Assembly: GCA_963771595.1 (NCBI GenBank)
Contig: CAVYUC010000017.1
Coordinates: 45,069 to 109,068, forward strand
DNA: 64,000 nt
Direction: 5' to 3'
From: CAVYUC01 sp963771595
GTDB taxonomy: Bacteria > Bacteroidota > Bacteroidia > Bacteroidales > Prolixibacteraceae
A program made the translations under genes and the position numbers. Positions 44,071 through 53,546 of this stretch are shown here, piece after piece. Within the stretch, counting starts at the first letter, position 1, and each line of letters begins with the position of its first letter. Under the pieces are notes generated by a model. That model did no database searches, had not been told where the DNA came from, and was given only the letters and a program-made list of their open reading frames with translations.

Positions 44071-45231
44071 ATGGAGAATAAATTAGTGATTACCAAAAAG
44101 TTCAGAATGATTGCCTACGCATTGATTGCCGTCGGTGTACTTTCATTTCTACTTGGTTTTATTTTCGATGCACAACGAACATGGGCCAATTACCTGCTGA
44201 ATAATTTCTATTTTCTGTCGCTGGCAGTTGGCGCTGCATTTTTTGGCGCCATCCAGTATATCAGCCAGTCCGGGTGGTCGGCAGCATTTAAACGAATTCA
44301 CGAATCAATGGCCGCTTATATTCCTTTTGCAGCGGTATTCTTCATCATTCTGTATTTTGGTATGCATTCGCTTTTCGAATGGTCGCACGAGGAAACAGTA
44401 AAAAAAGATTTATTGCTTACCCATAAATCCACCTATTTAAACGAAACGTTCTTCTTCATCCGCATTGTGGTATTTTTTGCAGTCTGGATATTACTCACAA
44501 AAGTGCTTCGGCGGTTTTCGCTGAAAGAAGATGAAGTGGGTGGGTTGCACTATTTTGAGCGGTCGGAATTTTATTCCAAAGTATTTATTTTTGTTATCGC
44601 CGTATCTTTCAGTGTATTTTCCGTTGACATGCTCATGTCGCTCGAACCGCATTGGTTCAGCACACTTTTCGCTGCAAAAATGTTTATTGCCGCCTTCCTG
44701 CACGGTTCTTCCATCATCACACTGATTCTGATTATTCTTTTCAGGATAGGGAAATTTGATTTGCTGAACCGCAGCCACCTGCACGATTTTACCCGTTATA
44801 TGTTCATGACCAGCATTATCTGGGGGTATTTTAATTTTGCCGAATTTATGCTTATCTGGTACGGAAACATTCCGGAAGAAACAATATATTATGTCGAACG
44901 TTGGCAGGGTGCTTTTCGGGTGTTGTTTTACGCCAACATAATACTCAACTGGGCAATCCCGTTTTTCATTCTGATGCCCCGGAAATCATCGCGAAGCAAA
45001 ATGTTTATTTTCCCGGTAATTATTCTTTTAATGATTGGGCAGTACACAGAGCTCTATTATATTATCTGGCCGGCAATTTTAGGAGAGGCAAAATTTGGAT
45101 TACTTGAAATTGGAACTTTTGCGGGGTTCATCGGATTGTTTGGATTAGTGGTTGCCAACACACTGGCAAAAGCCAGCCTGGTGCCTAAAAATCATCCTTA
45201 TCTCGAAGAAAGTATTTATCACCATTTTTAA
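44071..45231 (+). CDS. actF: Alternative complex III subunit F, NrfD-related membrane protein
   Basis: A 386-aa membrane subunit with about ten helices, paralogous to ActC. Features include FDAQRTWANYLLNNFYFLSL, MHSLFEWSH, FSVDMLMSLEPHWFST and FMLIWYGNIPEET. ATG 44071 (MENKLVITKKFR) is preferred; a TTG at 44044 would add nine residues. It is the last act gene: the next gene is on the opposite strand, and no cytochrome oxidase subunits follow. Confidence 0.93.
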   Translation: MENKLVITKKFRMIAYALIAVGVLSFLLGFIFDAQRTWANYLLNNFYFLSLAVGAAFFGAIQYISQSGWSAAFKRIHESMAAYIPFAAVFFIILYFGMHSLFEWSHEETVKKDLLLTHKSTYLNETFFFIRIVVFFAVWILLTKVLRRFSLKEDEVGGLHYFERSEFYSKVFIFVIAVSFSVFSVDMLMSLEPHWFSTLFAAKMFIAAFLHGSSIITLILIILFRIGKFDLLNRSHLHDFTRYMFMTSIIWGYFNFAEFMLIWYGNIPEETIYYVERWQGAFRVLFYANIILNWAIPFFILMPRKSSRSKMFIFPVIILLMIGQYTELYYIIWPAILGEAKFGLLEIGTFAGFIGLFGLVVANTLAKASLVPKNHPYLEESIYHHF

Positions 45232-45321
45232 ATGTATGAATGCTTAAATGTAATGCACGAATGGCTTCATGCAATAATGATAAATTCGTGATCATTTGAA
45301 ATCCGGGGCAAAAAACAGGGC

Positions 45322-47703
45322 TTAAAAATATATCCTGTAATTAAACAGCGGAAAAATTCCCAACTGGTAAACTGTTTCAATGTTGTTGCTGCTGCTTCGA
45401 TACATGCGTGTAAGCGGGTTTTTATGGTTGGTTACGTTTTCAACATAAAATTCCCAAAGCTGTGAAACCTTTTTGCCATTGCGGCGGAATCCGATTTTTA
45501 CATCAGCCTTAAAATAATCAGGAAATTGTTTTGTGTAAGCCAGTTCTTCAACATAAACAGTCGGGTAAGCGCCCACCCCGTTTTTCGATGCCTCCACATC
45601 AACCGGAGTATAGCGTTTGCCACCGGCCCATGTAATTTTTGTATCAAACACAAGCGTTGAACTGCTGCCCAGCTGCACCTCTTTGCCGGCCAAACCGTTG
45701 GCAACAAAATTACCGTTGAATGCCGTGTTTCTTTTTATGCCATCGCTGCCGGTATATTTCGATTCGAAAAGTGAAACGGTGGTTAGAAAATAATAACCTT
45801 TCCGGTAAAATCGTTCCAGCGTAAATTCGATGCCGTAATTCCAGCCTTTACCATTGTTCACCAAATAGTTGCGGGTATTCAGCCCCCATTCGGCACCGGT
45901 ATTCAGCATGCTGAAGTAGGATGATTTTTGTTCAACCGGAACATCGTACAGGTACTGGTAATAACCTTCAGCCTTAAAACGAAGGAATTCCGAAAGCAGG
46001 GCATCGAAACCAACTACCACGTGGTGTGCCTTTGTAAAATCCAGGTTTTGGTTGGTCATAACCATTTGGTCGTCTGCCGTCCGGGTTTCCATAAAATAGG
46101 TGGCAACCGACTGCGTTTTCGAATGTTTTCCGTACCCTAAATTGAGGCTTGTGCGGTAACCGGTTTTCCAGTTGGCGCCAAAACGTGGTTCAACCGAAAC
46201 CTTATCATTCAACCCAAACCAAACGAAACTGATTCCCGGTTTAATTTCAAAATTATCTGAAAATTTATAAATAAACTGCGAATAGGCGTTGTAAAGGTTA
46301 GTTCCGTTCACAATAGTTTTTTGGTTGTTCAGAAGGTATTTCCACGTTCCATCTTCCACAATTTTTGTATCCAGATTGTACCCCATTCTGTGAATGAAAG
46401 CACCGGAACGATTGGAAAACCGGCGGTTAAATTTCTTATTGAAAATGTATTTCAACCCCACTCTTTTTTCGCTGTTGTTTTCCCGGTAATAGGGTGCGGG
46501 CAATTCGCCCGGATCGAACATATCAAGTCGCGTAAAACCATTCTGACCGACAAATGAAAGGATTAACCTGCTGTAGGTATTGTCATTGTGAAAGTGTGAA
46601 TACGTAACACCACTGGCTACCAGTTCCGAACCATTTACCAAATCCATTCCTTCGTCGGTATATAAATCGGCTTCATTATCTTCGCTGTCGAGCATGGAAA
46701 TGCTGCTTTTGCCGGCAAGTCCGAACCAGGTAATCTTTCCTTTTTTCAGCGGAAAGTTCATTTTAAAATTTAAGTCCTGGTACCTTGGAATTCCGGCAGC
46801 GCCAAAACTTATCCCGAACAGGTGAAATATTTCAAGTGTTGAATAGCGGTAATTGGCCAGGAAAGAACTTTTTCCGCCTTTTTTAAACGGTCCTTCAGCA
46901 CCCAGTTCAAATCCGTTAAAACCTGCCTGCCCCAGAAATTCGTACTGCTCGTTGTTTCCTTCGCGCATTTTCAGATCGAAAACACCTGAAAACACATTTG
47001 AATATTCGGCCGGAAAAGCGCCGGTAAAAAAATCGGAATTGCGCAGGGTGTTGTTGTTCAGCATTCCCACGGGGCCGCCGGTAGTTCCGGATGCTGCAAA
47101 ATGATTGGGATTTGGAATATCCACATCTTCGAGTCGCCATAAAATACCACCCGGCGTATTTCCCCTGATGATAATGTCGTTTCGCTGATCGTTGGCGCCC
47201 GAAACCCCGGCAAAGTTCATGGCCATCCGTGCCACATCTTCACGGCTCCCGGCGTAGCGACCGGCTTCCTCCACAGTAAATGCCCGGGCACTGACACTTG
47301 CCATTTTATTCATGGCCAAATCTTTCCGGTAATTTCCCACAACAGTCACTTCTTCGGTTGTTTCCACCTTTTCTTCCAGTTCAACATAAACTACCGTTTC
47401 GTGGCCCGAATTTACCACAAGGTTTTTGATCAGCGACTGATGATAACCAATAAAACTAATAAGAATCGCCTGCCGTCCCAGTGGAATATTTTCGAGACGA
47501 AATTCGCCGTTTGCACCGGTGGTGGTGCCAATAACAGGATCAGAATCCACAAGCACCACATTGGCTCCCGGCAATGGGGCGCGGGTTATTTTATCCACAA
47601 CAGTTCCTCTTATAACCTGCGTAAATTGATTTACCTGCTCCTGCGAACGGAGCTGCAAAACCAGTAGCTGAACAAGTAAAAAAAGAAGCACGAACTGTTT
47701 CAT
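45322..47703 (-). CDS. TonB-dependent outer-membrane receptor with carboxypeptidase-like domain
   Basis: A 793-aa outer-membrane receptor. The signal peptide (to about LRSQ) is followed by a carboxypeptidase-regulatory-like beta-sandwich (VIRGTVVDKITRAPLPGANV ... GEFRLENIPLG), then the plug domain (DIIIRGNTPGGILWRLEDVD, FTGAFPAEYSNVFSGVFDL) and a beta-barrel ending LFNYRIYF. No SusD partner is adjacent, so it is not a classical polysaccharide-utilisation SusCD pair. The ligand is unknown. ATG 47703 (MKQFVLLFLLVQ) is chosen over 47742. Confidence 0.88.
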   Translation of the reverse strand: MKQFVLLFLLVQLLVLQLRSQEQVNQFTQVIRGTVVDKITRAPLPGANVVLVDSDPVIGTTTGANGEFRLENIPLGRQAILISFIGYHQSLIKNLVVNSGHETVVYVELEEKVETTEEVTVVGNYRKDLAMNKMASVSARAFTVEEAGRYAGSREDVARMAMNFAGVSGANDQRNDIIIRGNTPGGILWRLEDVDIPNPNHFAASGTTGGPVGMLNNNTLRNSDFFTGAFPAEYSNVFSGVFDLKMREGNNEQYEFLGQAGFNGFELGAEGPFKKGGKSSFLANYRYSTLEIFHLFGISFGAAGIPRYQDLNFKMNFPLKKGKITWFGLAGKSSISMLDSEDNEADLYTDEGMDLVNGSELVASGVTYSHFHNDNTYSRLILSFVGQNGFTRLDMFDPGELPAPYYRENNSEKRVGLKYIFNKKFNRRFSNRSGAFIHRMGYNLDTKIVEDGTWKYLLNNQKTIVNGTNLYNAYSQFIYKFSDNFEIKPGISFVWFGLNDKVSVEPRFGANWKTGYRTSLNLGYGKHSKTQSVATYFMETRTADDQMVMTNQNLDFTKAHHVVVGFDALLSEFLRFKAEGYYQYLYDVPVEQKSSYFSMLNTGAEWGLNTRNYLVNNGKGWNYGIEFTLERFYRKGYYFLTTVSLFESKYTGSDGIKRNTAFNGNFVANGLAGKEVQLGSSSTLVFDTKITWAGGKRYTPVDVEASKNGVGAYPTVYVEELAYTKQFPDYFKADVKIGFRRNGKKVSQLWEFYVENVTNHKNPLTRMYRSSSNNIETVYQLGIFPLFNYRIYF

Positions 47704-47948
47704 TATGAACCTGATTGTTGATGTGTGGTTTTCAAACTTCAAAGTTAAACAAGTTATTTATTGCAGAGGAATTGTAATTTATTCGTGCCCCTCGTTTCAC
47801 TTTTATTTAATCCGCACCATCTGAAATAACGCCGAAATGTTAAACCGGTAATAATAATGAAGTTTAATTGATCCCGTTTTTTTAAAAACCATTAACTTCA
47901 TGGCCTCAATATTTCACAACCAGTTACTAACAACCAAAATGAAATCAA

Positions 47949-48872
47949 ATGGAATTATTTAGCGCACGGCATGTCGATAAAGTCTTTGCCAACACCAAAG
48001 CGCTCAGCGATGTTAGCATTTCGGTGGAGGAGCAAAGTATTTTCGGGTTGCTTGGTCCCAACGGCGCAGGAAAAACCACCCTCATCCGAATCATCAATCA
48101 GATTACCGCTCCCGACAAGGGCGAAATTTTACTGGAAGGCCGCAAAATGCGTCCGGCCGATGTAACCCGCATTGGCTACCTTCCTGAAGAAAGAGGATTG
48201 TACAAAAAGATGAAAATCGGGGAACAGGCCATTTACCTGGCCCGGTTAAAAGGAATGAGCCGCCACGATGCCACGCAAAACCTGAAAAAATGGTTCACGA
48301 AATTTGAAATCATGGGCTGGTGGAATAAAAAAATTGAAGAACTGTCGAAAGGAATGCAGCAAAAAGTACAGTTTATTACGACGGTAGTGCATCGTCCGCG
48401 CCTCCTTATTTTTGACGAACCTTTCAGCGGCTTCGATCCCATTAATGCCAACCTTCTGAAAAGGGAAATTCAGGACTTACGCGACGAGGGCGCCACCATT
48501 ATTTTTTCCACCCATAATATGGAATCGGTGGAAGAACTTTGCGATCATATCGCACTCATCAACAAATCGGTAAAAATTGAAGACGGTCCTACCGGCAAAA
48601 TCCGCGAAAAATATAAATTGAACACATTCGAAATAAAATACAGCGGAAATTTTTATGAAGTGAACAGCGCGCTGGGAAACCAGTTTAAAATCCTGGACCA
48701 TTCGGAAGGCGAAATAAATAACCACCTGCGCGTGCAACATCTTGACGGCGGCTCCAACAACCAGCTGCTGCAAAAATTAATGTCTGCCGCCGAAATTATT
48801 TCATTCGAAGAAATTATTCCGCGAATGAATGACGTATTTATCCAGGCAGTTCAGGAAGCCAATAAACTTTAA
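47949..48872 (+). CDS. ABC transporter ATP-binding protein (NatA-like)
   Basis: Cytoplasmic ATPase of 307 aa. Walker A GPNGAGKTT, signature LSKGMQQKVQF, Walker B LLIFDEPFSGFDP and the His switch in STHNMES are present. A DUF4162-like C-terminal domain (from about 230) is typical of NatA/CcmA-type exporters. It pairs with the permease gene that starts 12 bp after its stop. It probably exports ions, lipids or a toxic compound; the substrate is unknown. Confidence 0.9.
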   Translation: MELFSARHVDKVFANTKALSDVSISVEEQSIFGLLGPNGAGKTTLIRIINQITAPDKGEILLEGRKMRPADVTRIGYLPEERGLYKKMKIGEQAIYLARLKGMSRHDATQNLKKWFTKFEIMGWWNKKIEELSKGMQQKVQFITTVVHRPRLLIFDEPFSGFDPINANLLKREIQDLRDEGATIIFSTHNMESVEELCDHIALINKSVKIEDGPTGKIREKYKLNTFEIKYSGNFYEVNSALGNQFKILDHSEGEINNHLRVQHLDGGSNNQLLQKLMSAAEIISFEEIIPRMNDVFIQAVQEANKL

Positions 48873-48884
48873 ACTTACCGGAAG

Positions 48885-50228
48885 ATGAATAAAATACTTA
48901 TCATATTAAAACAGGAATACCTGAAGCGGGTAACGAAAAAATCGTTTATCATTCTCACCTTGCTGGTGCCGTTTATTTTCATCGGCATGTTTGCACTGAT
49001 TATTTTTCTGTCCATCAACAACGACAAACAGGAACGCACCATTGCTGTTTATGATGAATCCGGCCTTTTTCCTGGTCAGCTGGAACAGGAAGGTTACACC
49101 AGCTTTCATTTTGTGCCGCGTGAAGAATATGAAAAACTTCGGCATAATCTGAAAGAGAGTGATTTTTACGCCCTGTTATACATTCCTGAAAATATTTATG
49201 TTTCAAATTCGGCCCAGCTGATTTCCGAAAAGCAGCTCCCGTTTGAAATTGTTGAACAGATTGAAGGAAAACTAAGCCGCTACCTGGAGCAGGAAAAGCG
49301 GCAAAAAGTTGTTTCTGAGACCGGAATTTCGGATTTGGAAGAGCGCCTGGCAAATACAGCAACAAATGTTAAACTGAATACACTGAAGGTGTCGCAAACC
49401 GGCGAGGCGCAGAAAAGTTCTTCGGCAGTGGCTTTTATTGCCAGTTATGCCATGGGATTTGTCATTTACTTTTTTGTGTTCATGTACGGTGCAATGGTTA
49501 TGCGCAGTGTAATGGAAGAAAAGAAAAGCCGCATTATAGAAGTGATAATTTCGTCGGTAAAACCATACCAGCTGATGGCCGGAAAAATTATAGGCACGGC
49601 GCTGGTTGGGCTCACGCAGGTTGCCATTTGGGTGCTGCTGGGAATTATCGCAGTCACCGTCATTCAAATCTTTTTCAGTCCCGAATCGGCGCAGCAAATG
49701 GGACAAAGCCTGATGGAAGCGCGGCAGGGAATGAATCCGGCAATGGCACAGGCCGCTGCCGAACAAAACAAGGTAAATGAAGCGCTTGAGATGATTGGCA
49801 ATCTGAACCTGCCGTTGATCCTTTTTGCATTTGTATTCTATTTTTTGGGAGGTTACCTTTTGTACAGTTCTTTGCTTGGCGCAGTTGGCGCTGCAGTTGA
49901 CAACGACGAGGATTCGCAGCAGATGGTTTTCCCTATCACCTTTCCGCTTATCTTATCCATTATGCTGTTGTTTCCCATTGCCAAAAACCCGGAAGGACCG
50001 GTGGCTTTCTGGGCTTCCATCATTCCATTTACATCGCCGGTGGCCATGCTTGCCCGCGTACCATACGGAATTCCAACCTGGGAATTACTGCTGTCGATGG
50101 CATTGCTGATACTGACTTTGATAGGCGCTATTTGGGTGGCCGCCAAAATTTACCGCACCGGTTTGCTGATGTACGGTAAAAAAGTAAACTTCAGGGAACT
50201 GATAAAATGGCTGCGGTACAATGGATAG
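48885..50228 (+). CDS. ABC transporter permease (ABC-2/NatB-like)
   Basis: A 447-aa membrane permease with one N-terminal helix (LTLLVPFIFIGMFALIIFLS), a large extracytoplasmic domain (about 40-180), then five to six C-terminal helices. The conserved loop MEEKKSRIIEVIISSVKPYQLMAGK identifies the ABC-2 family. The Met/Gln/Ala-rich stretch between helices (QQMGQSLMEARQGMNPAMAQ) is notable but does not interrupt the fold. It forms an operon with the ATPase 12 bp upstream. Confidence 0.88.
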   Translation: MNKILIILKQEYLKRVTKKSFIILTLLVPFIFIGMFALIIFLSINNDKQERTIAVYDESGLFPGQLEQEGYTSFHFVPREEYEKLRHNLKESDFYALLYIPENIYVSNSAQLISEKQLPFEIVEQIEGKLSRYLEQEKRQKVVSETGISDLEERLANTATNVKLNTLKVSQTGEAQKSSSAVAFIASYAMGFVIYFFVFMYGAMVMRSVMEEKKSRIIEVIISSVKPYQLMAGKIIGTALVGLTQVAIWVLLGIIAVTVIQIFFSPESAQQMGQSLMEARQGMNPAMAQAAAEQNKVNEALEMIGNLNLPLILFAFVFYFLGGYLLYSSLLGAVGAAVDNDEDSQQMVFPITFPLILSIMLLFPIAKNPEGPVAFWASIIPFTSPVAMLARVPYGIPTWELLLSMALLILTLIGAIWVAAKIYRTGLLMYGKKVNFRELIKWLRYNG

Positions 50229-50567
50229 TTATTGTTTAGCCCGGAGGTAGTGAAAAGCTCTGCCGGAACAGGCTTTTAACCTAATATGAAATAGTCTGTC
50301 CATGCATTATAACGTTTAATTCAATAATTTTAAATTTCCTGAAACAATTCAGTTTAACTGCTGTTACATAAATGAATTCATAAAAAAGCTTTACATTGCC
50401 ACGAAATGAATTACACGACTTTCCATAATATGATGTGTTGCTTTTCCGACAACGGGAAGGAGTGTTTTCATTTATAGACTTAATAACCAATAGTAAAAAA
50501 GAATGAAAAGCCTTCCTGAAAAATCAGGGAGGCTTTTTTTTAATAACCGATTTTTAATATAACAATT
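50229..50567. other. 339-bp intergenic region upstream of cysteine synthase with a strong terminator
   Basis: No protein gene is supported; a 69-codon antisense frame has no coding character. A plus-strand terminator at 50506-50539 lies only 29 bp before the cysteine synthase start. An internal structured-looking stretch (around 50400-50460, TTGCTTTTCCGACAACGGGAAGGAGTG) could be a small RNA or an attenuating leader. Confidence 0.45.
50506..50539 (+). terminator. Strong hairpin terminator just upstream of cysK
   Basis: A 14-bp stem AAAAGCCTTCCTGA / TCAGGGAGGCTTTT (one wobble), loop AAAA, followed by more T residues. It ends 28 bp before the cysK ATG. It may terminate readthrough from the ABC genes, a small RNA, or act as an attenuator of cysK. 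Confidence 0.8.
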
Positions 50568-51479
50568 ATGAAAGTACAAAACATTTTAGAAACCATTGGC
50601 AAAACTCCGCATGTACGAATTAACCGCTTGTATCCTGCGGATTACGAGGTTTGGGTGAAAATGGAAAAAGCCAATCCCGGCGGCAGCATAAAAGACCGGA
50701 TAGCTCTGAAGATGGTTGAAGATGCCGAAAAAAACGGAACAATAAAAAATGGCTCGGTAATAATTGAACCGACTTCGGGAAATACAGGAATCGGACTGGC
50801 ACTGGTGGCTGCAGTTAAAGGTTACCGGCTGATTTTAACCATGCCCGAGTCCATGTCGATGGAACGGCGCCAGGTTCTTGCTGCACTGGGAGCCGAACTG
50901 GTGCTTACACCAAAAGAAAAAGGAATGAAAGGTTCGATTGCCAAAGCGCAGGAATTATCAGCCGAAATAAAGGATTCATGGATTCCGTTGCAGTTTTCCA
51001 ATCCTTCAAATATTGCAGCTCACAGTTTAAATACAGCACAGGAAATAGTGAATGATTTTCCGGAAGGCCTCGACTACCTGATAACCGGCGTCGGAACCGG
51101 CGGACACATCAGCGGAGTAGCCGAAGTATTGAAAAAGAAGTTCCCAAAGATTAAGGTTTTTGCGGTAGAACCAGATTCAAGCCCGGTGATTGGCGGCGGT
51201 GAACCCGGCCCCCACTCCATTCAGGGAATTGGCGCAGGTTTTATCCCCGACAATTTAAAAACTGAACTGCTTGATGGTACCATCACTGTTTCGAAGGAGG
51301 AAGCCTTTGAATATGCACAAAAAGCGGCAAAGGAGGAAGGCATTTTTGGTGGGATTTCATCCGGAGCATCACTGGCAGCAGTTGCTAAAAAAATTAAGGA
51401 ACTCCCGTCAGGCTCACGGATTTTAACATTTAATTACGACCATGGCGAAAGGTATCTTTCCATCGATGGTTTGTATTAA
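50568..51479 (+). CDS. cysK: Cysteine synthase (O-acetylserine sulfhydrylase)
   Basis: PLP enzyme making cysteine from O-acetylserine and sulfide. The PLP lysine motif NPGGSIKDRIALKM, the substrate loop PTSGNTGIGLA, the phosphate loop GVGTGGHISG and GISSGAS are all present. At 303 aa it has the usual length. It draws on the serine pathway encoded elsewhere in the window (serC, serA). A strong hairpin precedes the gene and another follows it, so it is an independent unit. CysK versus CysM is not separable by eye. Confidence 0.93.
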   Translation: MKVQNILETIGKTPHVRINRLYPADYEVWVKMEKANPGGSIKDRIALKMVEDAEKNGTIKNGSVIIEPTSGNTGIGLALVAAVKGYRLILTMPESMSMERRQVLAALGAELVLTPKEKGMKGSIAKAQELSAEIKDSWIPLQFSNPSNIAAHSLNTAQEIVNDFPEGLDYLITGVGTGGHISGVAEVLKKKFPKIKVFAVEPDSSPVIGGGEPGPHSIQGIGAGFIPDNLKTELLDGTITVSKEEAFEYAQKAAKEEGIFGGISSGASLAAVAKKIKELPSGSRILTFNYDHGERYLSIDGLY

Positions 51480-51529
51480 AAAGAAAAGTAACTGGTCATT
51501 AATAAATCATGCAGGGCTGCAATATATTT

Positions 51530-51560
51530 ATCCCCGGGTTTTACAGCCCGGGGATTTTTA
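51530..51560 (+). terminator. Terminator after cysK
   Basis: Perfect 9-bp stem ATCCCCGGG/CCCGGGGAT with an 8-base loop and a TTTTT tail, 50 bp past the cysteine synthase stop. Confidence 0.88.
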
Positions 51561-51654
51561 AATAAAATGTGATTTTCAAAACTAACCTGAGCTATTCAAA
51601 GATTTTCAAAATATGAATAAAGTTCAGGTTAAGAACCTTCCGGCTCCGCATTCT

Positions 51655-52377
51655 TTAATAATCAACCACAGGGATAAGCACCACTTTAACCGAATTGAAA
51701 TATACTGCTGTGGTGCTTTTAATTCCCGATTCCACGCCGGCAATCAACCAAATCTGCCCGTGATAATCAGTGGTTACATACAATAGTTCCTCGTTGGTAA
51801 CCGACTTCAAGGGAAATTCATTGCTGCCGGTACTGCTGATTTCATCCACAACCACCATATCTGCACCACCAATTCCCTGATCTCCTTTGTCAATATTCAT
51901 GATCAATAAATCTGTACCATCATCTATTGCCTGCGGCTCAACCGTTGTAGCACCAATTTTCATCCAAAGATTTGGCCCGGAACTTTCATTTGCAGATATT
52001 GTATCTCCGGAGAAGTTCAGGGTGTATTCCACTGTAAATTCTACCTGATAGGTTTTACTTTGAATTAAATCTGTTACCGGCTTTTTTGCAAACATGAACA
52101 AATCCTGGCTGGCATTTTGGCCCGAAAGCATTAATGCCCCGTCTCCCGTACCAGTTGATTCTGGAAGTGAGGTCCTTTCAAATTTAAGTTCATATACAGT
52201 CGTATCTCCTGGCGGATAACCGGCAAAACCTCCTTCCCAACCTTCTGTATCAGCATCAAATGTATAGGAATGTTCAACGGTAACATTATTCTCTTCGGTC
52301 ATGCTGTCATTATCAACACAGGACAAAAAGCCAGCTATTGTTAAAACTACAAATCCCGCTAATCGTATCTTTTTCAT
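51655..52377 (-). CDS. Putative surface/periplasmic lipoprotein, paralogue of the next gene
   Basis: A 240-aa lipoprotein (signal peptide with GFLSC lipobox) of unknown function. It shares a complete domain with the neighbouring gene: SYTFDADTEGWEGGFAGYP, GDGALMLSGQNASQDLFMF, the central VEFTVEY segment, and KIGATTVEPQ ... DKGDQGIGGADMVVV. The fold is probably a beta-sandwich of the carbohydrate-binding or surface-binding type. Four TTTG repeats lie just 5' of the start codon. Overall function is not recognised. Confidence 0.75.
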   Translation of the reverse strand: MKKIRLAGFVVLTIAGFLSCVDNDSMTEENNVTVEHSYTFDADTEGWEGGFAGYPPGDTTVYELKFERTSLPESTGTGDGALMLSGQNASQDLFMFAKKPVTDLIQSKTYQVEFTVEYTLNFSGDTISANESSGPNLWMKIGATTVEPQAIDDGTDLLIMNIDKGDQGIGGADMVVVDEISSTGSNEFPLKSVTNEELLYVTTDYHGQIWLIAGVESGIKSTTAVYFNSVKVVLIPVVDY

Positions 52378-52387
52378 CTTAATTTAA

Positions 52388-52406
52388 TTGTTTGTTTGTT
52401 TGTTTG
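52388..52406. repeat. (TTTG)4 simple repeat upstream of a lipoprotein gene
   Basis: Four perfect TTTG units plus a partial TTG lie 11-29 bp before the start codon of the lipoprotein gene read on the minus strand (as CAAA units). Slippage could change promoter or leader spacing and so modulate expression. Confidence 0.85.
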
Positions 52407-52488
52407 TCGTATAACGAAAAAAAATCACCTCACCGGTACAAATACCAACAAGGTGATTGAATGTATGAATGGGGTAAATCTTTATCTG

Positions 52489-53202
52489 TTAATCCTCAAC
52501 CAACGGATCGAGTTCTACTGTTATTGCATTGTAATAAATAGTGGTGGCTGCTTCAAAACCTGAATCAGTACCAACAATTAACCACAATTCCCCGTCACTA
52601 TTTGTTGTAACAGTAACCGGTGTGTCATTCGAAACAGTTTTGAGGGTGTATTCATCCATATTTGTATCATTTGAAAAATCGCCCAAAACCACCATATCAG
52701 CACCTCCCTGACTTTGACCACCTTTATCGATTATCATCCGGTAATAATCCATGTCATCCTGTTCAGCAACCGGTTCAATTGTAGTTGCACCGGCTTTTAT
52801 CCAGACCGATTCGCCCGGACTGCCGCCTACTCCAGCCATATCATCCGGAACATTGGAGGCAAACTCCACATTAAAGGTGACATTGTAGGTAGTGTTCGAA
52901 TCCAAACCATCCACCATTTTTTTGATATACATAAACAAATCATCGCTCATATTTGTACCGGTAACCATCAGCGCTCCATTATCCTCATCAAGCGGTGCCG
53001 GCAGGTTGGTGGCGTTGTAATCCAATGCATATGATTCTTCCTCTCCCACAGGGTAATCAGCGAAGTCGCCAATCCACCCGTCTGCGCCGGAATTAAAATC
53101 GTACGACAATTCAACAGGTTGATTCAAAACATCATCCACATCTTCCTTGTCGCACGCAAACAGCGCAAACATCAAAACTCCCAAAATCATTAATTTCTTC
53201 AT
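52489..53202 (-). CDS. Putative surface/periplasmic lipoprotein, paralogue of the previous gene
   Basis: A 237-aa lipoprotein (signal with LFAC lipobox) with the same architecture as the adjacent downstream gene: SYDFNSGADGWIGDFADYP, NGALMVTGTNMSDDLFMYIK, VTFNVEFAS, KAGATTIEPV and DKGGQSQGGADMVVLGD. The two are tandem duplicates with moderate divergence. The mature region is acidic. No enzymatic residues are recognised; a substrate- or surface-binding role is possible but unproven. Confidence 0.75.
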   Translation of the reverse strand: MKKLMILGVLMFALFACDKEDVDDVLNQPVELSYDFNSGADGWIGDFADYPVGEEESYALDYNATNLPAPLDEDNGALMVTGTNMSDDLFMYIKKMVDGLDSNTTYNVTFNVEFASNVPDDMAGVGGSPGESVWIKAGATTIEPVAEQDDMDYYRMIIDKGGQSQGGADMVVLGDFSNDTNMDEYTLKTVSNDTPVTVTTNSDGELWLIVGTDSGFEAATTIYYNAITVELDPLVED

Positions 53203-53546
53203 AGTTTTCTTTTAAAATTTTTACTTCTGTTTTCTTAATTCATTTGCTTTACCGATCAAAATCCTGCCAGAAATTGAGGCACAACTTCTTCATCCATCTG
53301 AAATACAAGAGTTTCAAAACGTTAAATACAACGAAAATAAATAGTGGCGTTATACCGGCAGAAAGCTTTAACTGGAAGGATGTGGATTTCCGCAGAGAAT
53401 TTGTAGACGGAATTCCACAAAATCATCTCTTTTAGCTGATGTAGGATTATAATAATTTCAATTGCAGTTTATTTACCCGGAATGACTGTTCCTGGTCAAT
53501 TCCTGAATAAAACAGGTTGGAAATAATGTTTCCCTTTCATTTTGTT
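53203..53546. other. 344-bp gap between the GH30 gene and the lipoprotein pair
   Basis: No supported gene. A 63-codon plus-strand frame (53244-53435) has no recognisable domain and no promoter and is not called. The gap contains AT-rich sequence that presumably carries the promoter of the lipoprotein gene ending at 52489. Confidence 0.4.

Noticed and set aside
53244..53435. 63-codon open frame upstream of the lipoprotein pair
   Set aside because: No domain, promoter or conservation evidence by eye; treated as chance.
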